Assembly (NCBI RefSeq): GCF_029910095.1
Contig: NZ_CP094526.1
Location: forward strand, 1,488,001 to 1,552,000
Origin: Bradyrhizobium sp. ISRA464
GTDB lineage: Bacteria; Pseudomonadota; Alphaproteobacteria; Rhizobiales; Xanthobacteraceae
Length of the DNA: 64,000 nt
Direction: 5' to 3'
The stretch's first letter is position 1, and each line of letters starts with the position of its first letter. The position numbers and the translations under genes were made by a program. Below, piece after piece: positions 26,064 through 34,215 of the stretch. Below the pieces are notes generated by a model that saw only the letters and a program-made list of their open reading frames with translations, had not been told where the DNA came from and ran no database searches.

Positions 26064-27431
26064 CTATTCCGCGGCGGCCTGCGGGCGGGTCTTCCAGGCG
26101 CCGGCGGCGGGACGCTTGAGGCCGAGATTCTCGCGCAGCGTCTTGCCGGCATAGTCCTTGTGGAACAGGCCGCGCTTCTGCAGCTCGGGCACGACATGGT
26201 TGACGAAGTCGGCATAGGAGCCCGGCACGTAACTCGCCGCGACGACGAAGCCGTCGCAGCCGCGGCCGACGAACATCTCTTCCAGCCTGTCGGCGATCTC
26301 CTTCGGGCCGCCGACCATCGCGTCCTGCACTTGGCCGCGGCCGGAGAAGGTGATGAAGTCGCGGGTCGAGGGATTGGTCTTGCCGGAGGTGCGCAGCACG
26401 CCGTCGCGGATGCCGAGCATGCCTTGCATGCCCTGCAGTTCCTCCGTCGTCAGCGGCTCATCGATGGGCTTGGCGCCGAAATCGAAGTTGAGGCCTTCGG
26501 CGAGCAGCGACAGCGCGTCGATCTCGAGCGGCAATTTCTGGATCACAGCCATCCTGTCCTCGGCCTCCGCCTTGGTCGCGCCGGTGACCGGTGTGATCAG
26601 GTTGCAAAGGAACATCTGGTCGGGATCGCGGCCGGCCTTGGCGGCTTCGCCCCTGATCGCCTCATAGCCCTGCTTGGCATTGGCGAGGTTGCGCGCTGCG
26701 GTGAAGATCACCTCGCCCCAGCGTCCGGCAAAGCGCTGGCCGCGGCCGGACGCGCCGGCCTGGATGACGACGGGATGGCCCTGCGGCGAACGCGGCACGG
26801 TGAACGGGCCACGCGAGGTGAAGAACGCGCCCTTGTGGTCGAGCCGCTTCACCTTGGTCGGATCGGCGAAGCGACCGCTCTTCTTGTCGATGATCAGCGA
26901 GCCGTCTTCCCAGGAATCCCAGTGGCCGAGCACCACCTCCATGAATTCGTCGGCGCGGTCATAGCGCAGATCGTGCTCGAGATGATGTTCCTTGCCCATG
27001 TTGAGCGCTTCGCCGTCATTGACCGAGGTGACCACGTTCCAGGCGGCGCGGCCGTTGGTCATCAGGTCGAGCGTGGCGAAGCGGCGGGCGACGTCGAACG
27101 GCTCGAAATAGGTGGTCGAGCAGGTCGAGGCGAGGCCGAGCTTCTCGGTGACCATGCCCATCGTGGTCAGCACCACGATCGGGTCCATCTTCACGCAGCG
27201 GATGCCGTATTCGACGGTGTGCGCGTGATCGTTGCCGTAGCGGTCGGGCATCGCCAGCCGGTCGTCGAAGAACGCCATGTGGAATTTGCCGCGCTCCAGG
27301 ATGCGCGCGATCTCCTGGTAGTAGTCCGCCGACATCGAATCGTCGCGCGACTCCGGGTGGCGCCATGAGCTTGGCAGGTTGGTGCAGTTCTGCGCCTGCA
27401 GGAAGCCAACCAGCGCCATTTGCCGTGTCAT
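26064..27431 (-). CDS. LLM-class flavin-dependent monooxygenase (NtaA/SnaA/DszA family)
   Basis: 455 residues. It is a two-component FMNH2-dependent monooxygenase of the nitrilotriacetate/long-chain alkane/sulfur-compound branch. Visible motifs are GKFHMAFFDDRLAMPDRYG, TTYFEPFDVARRFATLDLMT, GRAAWNVVTSVNDGEA and the PVVIQAGASGRGQRFAGRWG segment that contacts flavin phosphate. No flavin reductase is encoded nearby, so it must borrow one. AGGAGA precedes the ATG at 27431. It lies 26 bp after the Ldh-family gene and 12 bp before the FAH-family gene. A related truncated gene is at the left edge of the window. Confidence 0.9.
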   Translation of the reverse strand: MTRQMALVGFLQAQNCTNLPSSWRHPESRDDSMSADYYQEIARILERGKFHMAFFDDRLAMPDRYGNDHAHTVEYGIRCVKMDPIVVLTTMGMVTEKLGLASTCSTTYFEPFDVARRFATLDLMTNGRAAWNVVTSVNDGEALNMGKEHHLEHDLRYDRADEFMEVVLGHWDSWEDGSLIIDKKSGRFADPTKVKRLDHKGAFFTSRGPFTVPRSPQGHPVVIQAGASGRGQRFAGRWGEVIFTAARNLANAKQGYEAIRGEAAKAGRDPDQMFLCNLITPVTGATKAEAEDRMAVIQKLPLEIDALSLLAEGLNFDFGAKPIDEPLTTEELQGMQGMLGIRDGVLRTSGKTNPSTRDFITFSGRGQVQDAMVGGPKEIADRLEEMFVGRGCDGFVVAASYVPGSYADFVNHVVPELQKRGLFHKDYAGKTLRENLGLKRPAAGAWKTRPQAAAE

Positions 27432-27457
27432 GTCATTCTCCTGTGCTTGGCGATCGA

Positions 27458-28510
27458 TCAGCGAAGGTCGAGGTCCTGGGTGAGCTTGTAGTCGGCGGCG
27501 AGCGCCTTCAGCTTCTCCCAGGTGGCGTCCTCAATCTCGATGCCATTCTTGCGGCGCTCGACTTCGCGCAGATATTCGATCTCGCCTGGATAGAACACGC
27601 CGCGGCTCCCTTCCGAGGGCGGCGTCGATTTCAGATAGCGCGCAAAGTCGCCGACCTCCTTCTTGAAATCCTGGAGCGGGCGGAAGGCGGCGACGTTGAA
27701 CACCGCCATGAAGCAGCCGTCATTGTGCCGGCCGGTCGGCTCGACGCCGAAGCCGAGGCCGGTCAGCAGCCCGCACAGCACCTCGACCATCGCGGCGAGG
27801 CCCGATCCCTTGTAGCCCTCGGTGCCGCCGAGCGGCAGCAGCGCGCCGCCCTTGCGGTAGTCCTTCGGGTCGGTGGTGTCGCGCCCCTCGGAATCGATGA
27901 TCCAGCCCTTGGGGATCTGCTCGCCGCGCGCCACCGCGAGTTGGATCTTGCCGGCGGCGACCGCCGAGGTCGCCATGTCCAGATAGAACGGCGCCTCGAG
28001 ATCGGAGGGCGCCGCGATCGAGATCGGGTTGGTGCCAAGCCGAGCCTCGCGCCCGCCGAACGGGGCGACATGCTTCGGCGAACGGCCGGAGTCGGCGGCG
28101 GCGATGCCGATCATGCCTTCGCGCATCGCCATCATCGGATAATGCGCGAGACGCCCGACATGGCTCTGGCGGAACACGGTGCAGGCCGCGACATTGGCAG
28201 TCTTCGCCTTGTTGATGGTCATCTCCATCGCCTTGGCGTTGACGTGGAAGCCGAAGCCCCAGTGACCGTCGATCACGGTCGTGGTCGGGCTTTCCTGCAC
28301 GATGGTCCACTTCGCACCGGGCACGATGTGGCCGGCCTTGACGCGGTCGATATAGGTCGGGATCGCGATCACGCCGTGGGAGTCGTGGCCGGCGAGGTTG
28401 GCGTTGACGCAGCCGGAGGCGACGGCGTTCGCCTCCTCCTCCGATGCGCCGGCGGCTTTCAAGAGCGCCGCGCCGATGCGCGTGAGACGGTCGGCCTGGA
28501 CGATCGGCAT
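27458..28510 (-). CDS. Ldh family (malate/L-lactate dehydrogenase-like, type 2) oxidoreductase
   Basis: 350 residues of the type-2 malate/sulfolactate/ureidoglycolate dehydrogenase fold, which uses NAD(P) and is unrelated to the Rossmann LDHs. Marks are NLAGHDSHGVIAIPTYIDRV with the catalytic histidine, the FRQSHVGRLAHYPMMA segment and the GTNPISIAAPSD loop. It is the first gene of the operon with the LLM monooxygenase and the FAH hydrolase, so it probably oxidises a 2-hydroxy acid in the same route. The reaction direction and substrate cannot be read from sequence. Confidence 0.88.
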   Translation of the reverse strand: MPIVQADRLTRIGAALLKAAGASEEEANAVASGCVNANLAGHDSHGVIAIPTYIDRVKAGHIVPGAKWTIVQESPTTTVIDGHWGFGFHVNAKAMEMTINKAKTANVAACTVFRQSHVGRLAHYPMMAMREGMIGIAAADSGRSPKHVAPFGGREARLGTNPISIAAPSDLEAPFYLDMATSAVAAGKIQLAVARGEQIPKGWIIDSEGRDTTDPKDYRKGGALLPLGGTEGYKGSGLAAMVEVLCGLLTGLGFGVEPTGRHNDGCFMAVFNVAAFRPLQDFKKEVGDFARYLKSTPPSEGSRGVFYPGEIEYLREVERRKNGIEIEDATWEKLKALAADYKLTQDLDLR

Positions 28511-28914
28511 GGGATTTCCTCGTGGTCAGCCCGCACTGCGCGGGTCTTGCTTGCTGGTGTTGGCCTCATGGTCTCAAAGCGCCGGGGAGCGAGCAAGCGC
28601 AGAAAATCCGGTCCGCCATACCGGGAACTGGGTGCTCGGTGCGTGGATTTCACAGCGTGGAACGGGCGGGGTCGCGATGCGGAATTTGGCCGGTGCGTCG
28701 GCGCGAAGAAGGGGCGCTATACGGTACGGCGGGAGCCGCCACCGCCTCAGCCTGGCACAGAAGCGTCCGTAATTTCCCGGAAGACGGCTCGCCTTGTTGG
28801 TCAGGCGTTTACTCTGACTCGCGACATGTCGGTCGCACTAACCTTCACTTAGGTGTGCGGCGGGCAGTGTTCCCAGCCAAATTGGAGGGGGCGGCCCCGG
28901 GGGCCTCAGGGATC
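28511..28914. other. Intergenic region upstream of the large GAF protein
   Basis: 404 bp between the divergent Ldh-family gene and the GAF protein. The GAF reading frame is open across all of it, but the translated stretch is low-quality and not related to the GAF repeats. No palindromic repeat or convincing promoter is visible. Confidence 0.45.
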
Positions 28915-31900
28915 GTGCAGTCGACCATCGGACGGACATTCGCGGCGTTGAATGCCACCAACGAAGCGATCCTTTACGCGAAATCGCCTGAGGAGCTGTA
29001 CCGCAAGGTCTGCGAAGCCGCGTTCTCCGGCGGTGACTTCCTGGCCGTCACCGTGTTTCTGCTTGAGCCCGATACCGGCCGCTTGAAATTCGCGGCCGGC
29101 TTCGGTGACGACGTCGCGCGGCTGTGCAGCATCGATATTTCCATCGTTGCCAACACCCCGGAAGGCGAGGGCGTTGCCGGGCGGGCGTTCCGCAACCAGG
29201 CGGCCTGCGTCAGTAACGACTACATCAACGATCCCCGTTCGGCGGCCTGGCGCAGCGGAGCGGCCCGAGGCGGCGTCGGCGCCGCGGCGGCAATGCCGCT
29301 GGTCTGCAACGGGCGCAGCGTCGGCGTCTTCATGGTGACGCGGCGCGAGCCGCACTCGCTCGGCGAGGAAATCGTTGCGCTGCTGGAGCGCATGGCGGCC
29401 AACGTGTCCTTTGCACTCGACAATTTCAACCACGAGGCCTCGCGCAAGAGCGGCGAGCGGGCGATGCGCCGGCTGAACCGCATGTTCGGCGCGATCAGCG
29501 CGACCAACGAGGCCATCCTCCGCGCCAAGACCGAGCATGATCTCTACCAGCGGGTCTGCGACGCCGCGGTGTTCAGCGGCAAGTCCTTCGCCACAGTGGT
29601 GCTGTTGGCCGAACCCGACACGCACTGGCTCGAGCCGGTCGCCGGCACCGGCGAGGCGATCGAGCTGATCACGCAAACGCGCTTCTCGACCGACCCGGAC
29701 AATCTCTATGGCAAGGGCATTTGCGGCGAGGCGTTCCGCACCCAGCGGCCCTGCATCGAGCGCGACATCCCGAAATCGGCAAGCCCGTCGCAGGCGCAGA
29801 CCCGCGGCAGCGGCCTGATGGCCTGCGTCGCGCTGCCGTTAACCCGGTTCGGCCAGAGCATCGGCGTCCTGATCTTCTTTATCGCCAATTCCTGGGCCGC
29901 GGACGACGAGATCATCGCGCTGCTCGTGGGCATCGCCGAGAACGTGTCGGTCGCGCTCGACACATTTGGGCGTGCTACCGAGAAGGCCAGGGCCGATGCC
30001 GAGCGGGAGCGGCTGTCGCGGATGTTCGCTGCGCTCAGCGCAACCAACGAGGCGATTATGCGCGCCAGGTCGCGGCTCGAAATGTTCGAGCTTGTCTGCG
30101 CGGCGGCGGCGCATGGCGGCGGTTTCAACTCGACCAGCATCCTGATGGCGAAGCCCGGCGACGATTTCCTGGAGATGATGGCGGTCGCAGGACCCACCGC
30201 AGAGAATGCGCGCCGTCTCACCGTCTCGCGCAACGAAGCGCTGCCAGAAGGACGCGGCGTCTGCGGCCGCGCATTCCGCACAGGGCAGGCCTGCATCAAC
30301 AACGACTTCCTGGGCGACATAGCCAATAGCACGTTCCGCGAGGTCATCGACCGCGAGGGCGCGCGCTCGAGGGCGGCATTTCCGCTGCTGGTCAACGAGC
30401 AGCCGGTCGGCGTGATGCTGTTCATCTCGGCGAAGCGCAACACCTTCTCGCCGGAATTCGCCGAGCTCCTGCAACGGCTCGCCGACAACGTGTCGTTTGC
30501 GCTCGGCAGCTTCGACCGCGCCGACGAGAAGGCGCGGACCGAGGAGCAGAAGGCGCGCCTGACACGGATGTTCGCCACGCTGAGCGCGACCAATGAGGCG
30601 ATCATGCGGGCCAAATCCCGCAGCGAATTGTTCGAGCTGGTCTGTGATGCCGCGGCAGTCGGCGATCAGTTCCTCTCGACCACGATCAGGCTGGTGCGGC
30701 CGGGCGAGCCCTTCCTGGAAAGCGTCGCGGCTTCGGGGCCCGACCGCATGCGTGCCCGGGAGGTTCAATTGTCGGCCGATGCCTCGCGTCCGGAAGGACA
30801 GAGCCTGACCGGCGTCGCGATCCGCACCCGCAGGCCCTGCATCACCAACGACTATCTCAGCGACTTCGGAACCGAGTCGCATCTCTATCAGGTCATCCGG
30901 GACAGCGGCAGCAAATCCGGTGCGGCCCTGCCGCTGCTCAAGGGCGGCGAGGCGATCGGCGCGTTGGTGTTTCTTTCCGCCGAACTCGGGACCTTCAGCC
31001 CGGAGATGATGGCGTTGCTGCAGCGAATGGCCGAGAACGTGTCGTTCGCGCTCGACAATTTCGACCGTGCCGACGAGAAGGCCCGGGCCGACGAGCAGAG
31101 GGAACGGCTGTCGCGCATGTTCGCGGCGCTGAGCGCGACCAATGAGGCGATCATGCGGGCGAAGTCCCGCCGCGAACTGTATCAGCTGGTCTGCGAGGCG
31201 GCGGCGACCGGCGGCAAGTTCACCTCCACCACCATCGCGCTGGTGCAGCCGGGCCGCGACTATCTCGAGATCGTCGCGGCCGCGGGGCCGGCTGCAGAGG
31301 GGGCGCGGCAGGTGACGCTCTCGACCAATGAGGCGCATCCGGAAGGGCGTGGTTGCTGCGGCAGGGCCTTCCGGTCGCGCAGGCCCTGCATCGTCAACGA
31401 CTATTGTGCAGAGGCGCGCACCGCTGCCTTCCATGAGCGAGCTCGCCTCGACGGAACGAAATCCGGCGCTGCGTTTCCGCTGGTCGTCAACGGCGAGGCG
31501 GTCGGCGTGATGATCTTCGTTGCCATCGAGAAGGACACCTTCACGCCGGAATTCGCCGAGCTCCTGCAGCGGCTCGCCGACAATCTGTCGTTCGCGCTCG
31601 AAGGTTTCGACCGCGCCGACGAGAAGAACAAGGCGGACGAGCGCATCGAGTACCTCGCCTCGCATGACAGCCTCACCAATCTGCCCAACCGCGAGACGTT
31701 CAACGAGCTTTTGCATCGCGCGATCGAGTCGGCGGACCGCCACCGCCGGCAATTCGCGGTGCTGTTCATCGACCTCGACCGCTTCAAGGTGATCAACGAC
31801 TCGCTGGGTCACGATGCCGGCGATACGCTGCTGGTGGCGATCGCCGGCCGGTTGCGCGGATCCCTGCGGGAAAGCGACGTAGTGGCGCGGCTTGGCGGCG

Positions 31901-33030
31901 ACGAGTTCGTCGTCATCCTCGAAGACCCCGCCGAGCGTCATGACGTCGAGCGCGTCGCCGGCGACCTCCTTGTGGCACTCAGCCAGCCGGTACAGCTCAG
32001 CGGGCACGAGTGCCACACCACGGCCTCGATCGGGATCGCGATGTACCCGGCGGACGGCGCCGACGTGCAGACACTGACCAAGAATGCCGACATGGCGATG
32101 TACCTCGCCAAGGAGGACGGCAAGAACGGCTTCCGGTTCTTCTCGAGCGAAATCAAGGCGCAGTCGATCGAGCGCCTGACGATGGAGAGCGCGCTGCGCC
32201 GCGCGCTCGAGCGCGACCAGTTCTCGCTGGACTATCAGCCCAAGATCGACATGGCGAGCGGACAGATCAGCGGTGTGGAAGCGCTGTTGCGCTGGACGCA
32301 TCCCGAGCTCGGTCGGGTCGCGCCGGGACAATTCATCCCGCTCGCCGAGGAAATCGGCCTGATCGTGCCGATCGGCCGCTGGGTGCTCAAGGAAGCCTGC
32401 GCGCAGAACATGGCGTGGCAGCGTCGCGGCCTCAGGCCGGTGACCATGGCGGTCAACCTCTCGCCGCGACAGTTCGCCGATCCGCATCTCCTCAACGACA
32501 TCGACGAGGCGCTGGCTGCGAGCGGCATGTCGCCGGCGTTGCTGCAGCTCGAGGTCACCGAGAGCATGGTGATGCGCAACGTCTCGCGGGCGATCCACGT
32601 GCTCGACGCGATCCAGAGCCGCAGCATTCGCCTGGCAATCGACGATTTCGGCACCGGCTATTCGTCGATGTCGCTGATGAAGCAGTTCCCGATCGACACC
32701 ATCAAGATCGACCGCTCCTTCGTGCGCGACCTGCCCGACGATTCCGAGGATGTGGCGATCGCGCAGGCCATCATCAGCATGGGCAAGGCGCTCGGCATGA
32801 CCATCGTCGCCGAGGGGGTCGAGACATCGGAGCAGCAGGAGTTCCTGCGCGCGCATGCCTGCGACGAGATGCAGGGCTTCCTGTTCAGCAGGCCGCTGCC
32901 GCCGCGCGATCTCGCCGAGCTGTTGGGATCCTCGCTGATGGCGGCGTCGCCGACGCTGCAGCCTGCACTGCACGACGAGGCCATGACCGACGGCGGTGCA
33001 GACCTAGGGCGGAAACGCGCTGTCGTCTGA
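28915..33030 (+). CDS. Five-GAF GGDEF-EAL cyclic-di-GMP signalling protein
   Basis: 1371 residues from the GTG at 28915. Five tandem sensor modules of about 180 residues begin at nucleotides 28939, 29482, 30022, 30568 and 31117. Each opens with a helix close to MFAALSATNEAIMRAKSR and continues with a GAF domain. A GGDEF domain follows (about 913-1075; RLGGDEFVVILED, intact active site) and then an EAL domain (about 1095-1340) with EALLRW, the second metal motif DDFGTGYSS and the catalytic lysine region IKIDRSF. Both synthesis and hydrolysis of cyclic-di-GMP are chemically possible. No membrane segment is seen, so it is cytoplasmic. The start is uncertain: AGGG precedes 28915, but in-frame GTGs lie at 28855 and 28867, and the frame is open back to 28522. 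The last 27 bases overlap the convergent gene at 33004. Confidence 0.88.
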   Translation: MQSTIGRTFAALNATNEAILYAKSPEELYRKVCEAAFSGGDFLAVTVFLLEPDTGRLKFAAGFGDDVARLCSIDISIVANTPEGEGVAGRAFRNQAACVSNDYINDPRSAAWRSGAARGGVGAAAAMPLVCNGRSVGVFMVTRREPHSLGEEIVALLERMAANVSFALDNFNHEASRKSGERAMRRLNRMFGAISATNEAILRAKTEHDLYQRVCDAAVFSGKSFATVVLLAEPDTHWLEPVAGTGEAIELITQTRFSTDPDNLYGKGICGEAFRTQRPCIERDIPKSASPSQAQTRGSGLMACVALPLTRFGQSIGVLIFFIANSWAADDEIIALLVGIAENVSVALDTFGRATEKARADAERERLSRMFAALSATNEAIMRARSRLEMFELVCAAAAHGGGFNSTSILMAKPGDDFLEMMAVAGPTAENARRLTVSRNEALPEGRGVCGRAFRTGQACINNDFLGDIANSTFREVIDREGARSRAAFPLLVNEQPVGVMLFISAKRNTFSPEFAELLQRLADNVSFALGSFDRADEKARTEEQKARLTRMFATLSATNEAIMRAKSRSELFELVCDAAAVGDQFLSTTIRLVRPGEPFLESVAASGPDRMRAREVQLSADASRPEGQSLTGVAIRTRRPCITNDYLSDFGTESHLYQVIRDSGSKSGAALPLLKGGEAIGALVFLSAELGTFSPEMMALLQRMAENVSFALDNFDRADEKARADEQRERLSRMFAALSATNEAIMRAKSRRELYQLVCEAAATGGKFTSTTIALVQPGRDYLEIVAAAGPAAEGARQVTLSTNEAHPEGRGCCGRAFRSRRPCIVNDYCAEARTAAFHERARLDGTKSGAAFPLVVNGEAVGVMIFVAIEKDTFTPEFAELLQRLADNLSFALEGFDRADEKNKADERIEYLASHDSLTNLPNRETFNELLHRAIESADRHRRQFAVLFIDLDRFKVINDSLGHDAGDTLLVAIAGRLRGSLRESDVVARLGGDEFVVILEDPAERHDVERVAGDLLVALSQPVQLSGHECHTTASIGIAMYPADGADVQTLTKNADMAMYLAKEDGKNGFRFFSSEIKAQSIERLTMESALRRALERDQFSLDYQPKIDMASGQISGVEALLRWTHPELGRVAPGQFIPLAEEIGLIVPIGRWVLKEACAQNMAWQRRGLRPVTMAVNLSPRQFADPHLLNDIDEALAASGMSPALLQLEVTESMVMRNVSRAIHVLDAIQSRSIRLAIDDFGTGYSSMSLMKQFPIDTIKIDRSFVRDLPDDSEDVAIAQAIISMGKALGMTIVAEGVETSEQQEFLRAHACDEMQGFLFSRPLPPRDLAELLGSSLMAASPTLQPALHDEAMTDGGADLGRKRAVV

Positions 33031-33345
33031 CGGCTGCACGGGAAGGTCGCGCACGTCGGAACCGGCGGATGCGACCTTGCGCGAGAAATCATAGGGCCAG
33101 GGCAGCACCGTCTGGCCCGCCAAGGTTCGCTGCAGCACGGACGCGCCCTCGGCAAAGCTCGCGCCGTCGGGCAATCGCAGCTGGCGGCACCAGGCGGACG
33201 GCAATGTCTCCGCGGTCTCGTGCATATCGAGCGCTGGTCCCCACCACCAGGCCGGCGCCGGAGGCCGCTCCTGCTCGGGAATGGCACGCCAGCGCGCGAA
33301 CTCGTCGACGATGCGGGAGAATTGCAGCTTGGCGGCGGGATGCAT
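33004..33345 (-). CDS. Conserved hypothetical protein, tryptophan-rich
   Basis: 113 residues with no signal or membrane segment. It contains a PAPAWWWGPALDMHET stretch and LPSAWCRQLRLPDG. I do not recognise a family. The ATG at 33345 follows GAGAGGG. The reading frame continues upstream to 34080, but that part is the shadow of the DUF1080 gene. It overlaps the 3' end of the GAF protein gene by 27 bases, tail to tail. Confidence 0.55.
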   Translation of the reverse strand: MHPAAKLQFSRIVDEFARWRAIPEQERPPAPAWWWGPALDMHETAETLPSAWCRQLRLPDGASFAEGASVLQRTLAGQTVLPWPYDFSRKVASAGSDVRDLPVQPSDDSAFPP

Positions 33346-33531
33346 CGAGGGCCCTCTCACAGCCACCGATGATACCATCGTCCGCATGTCGCGCAACGCG
33401 GCTACTGGCGACCGTGCTGCCGATGACAACGGGCTATCACACAACGCAGCTGCAACATGAAAAACAGCATTTACGCCGCGCGCGACGATGCTAGGTTGCG
33501 CGCCAACCAAAACAAACGGGAGAACGCCCTC

Positions 33532-34131
33532 ATGAAGTATTTGCCTGCACTTGCGGCCGGTCTTTTGGTCGCTGCTGCCGCGCTGCAGTTTTCCACCAGC
33601 GCATCGGGCCAAAGCGACGGCTGGATCACGCTGCTCGACAGTTCCAAGAAGGGGGACTGGGACGAGGTCGGCAAGGCCAACTGGACGATGAAGGATGGCG
33701 CGCTGGTGGCCGACAAGCTCGACGGCAAGGAACTCGCCTATCTCGTCACCAAGACGCCTTACAAGGATTTCCAGATCAGGGCGGAGTTCTGGGTCGACGA
33801 GGAAGCCAACAGCGGCATCTTCATCCGCTGCCAGACCAACAAGACGATCGACGGCAAGGGCTGCTATGAGGTCAACATCTTCGACAAGCGGCCGGATCCG
33901 ACCTATGGCACCGGTGCCATCGTCGACGTTGCCAAGGTCGATCCGATGCCGAAGGCGGCGGGCAAATGGAACGTCTATGAGATCACGGCCCAGGGGCCGC
34001 ATTTCGTGGTGATGCTCAACGGCCAGAAGACCGTCGATGCGCAGGACTCCAAGCACGCAAGCGGCTATGTCGCCCTCCAATACGGCTCGGGCGTTGTCAA
34101 GTTCCGCAAGGTGCAGATCAAGCCGCTCTGA
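33532..34131 (+). CDS. DUF1080 (3-keto-disaccharide hydrolase-like) secreted protein
   Basis: 199 residues. A signal peptide (KYLPALAAGLLVAAAALQFS through ASGQ) is followed by a concanavalin-like beta-sandwich: GWITLLDSSKKGDWDEVG, YKDFQIRAEFWVDEEANSGI and GSGVVKFRKVQIKPL at the end. DUF1080 proteins are glycan-binding or hydrolysing and usually periplasmic. The ATG at 33532 follows GGGAG. It is convergent with the polymerase-like gene of the exopolysaccharide operon, so it could act on the same polymer, but this is only positional. Confidence 0.85.
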   Translation: MKYLPALAAGLLVAAAALQFSTSASGQSDGWITLLDSSKKGDWDEVGKANWTMKDGALVADKLDGKELAYLVTKTPYKDFQIRAEFWVDEEANSGIFIRCQTNKTIDGKGCYEVNIFDKRPDPTYGTGAIVDVAKVDPMPKAAGKWNVYEITAQGPHFVVMLNGQKTVDAQDSKHASGYVALQYGSGVVKFRKVQIKPL

Positions 34132-34139
34132 CGCTCCTG

Positions 34140-34168
34140 ATCACGAAAGACCAGTGCGCGGTCGTGAT
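34140..34168. terminator. Possible bidirectional hairpin between convergent genes
   Basis: ATCAC at 34140-34144 pairs with GTGAT at 34164-34168, and inner GACC pairs with GGTC around a 7-base loop. It lies just after the DUF1080 stop. There is no strong U-tract. Confidence 0.35.
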
Positions 34169-34215
34169 TTGCGGCCGGGCACTTGTGTCGACGTCGTATA
34201 GACGCCGGCATTCAG

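Noticed and set aside
25338..27368. A 676-residue plus-strand open frame
   Set aside because: Antisense to the FAH and LLM genes, with no domain signatures and a composition typical of reverse-frame translation.
29839..32973. A 1044-residue open frame on the minus strand across the GAF protein
   Set aside because: It is the antisense shadow of the GC-rich plus-strand gene; the plus strand has clear GAF, GGDEF and EAL motifs while the minus frame has only R/H/D-rich low-complexity sequence.
33346..34080. N-terminal extension of the 33004 hypothetical gene
   Set aside because: Antisense to the DUF1080 gene, which has a signal peptide and family motifs.
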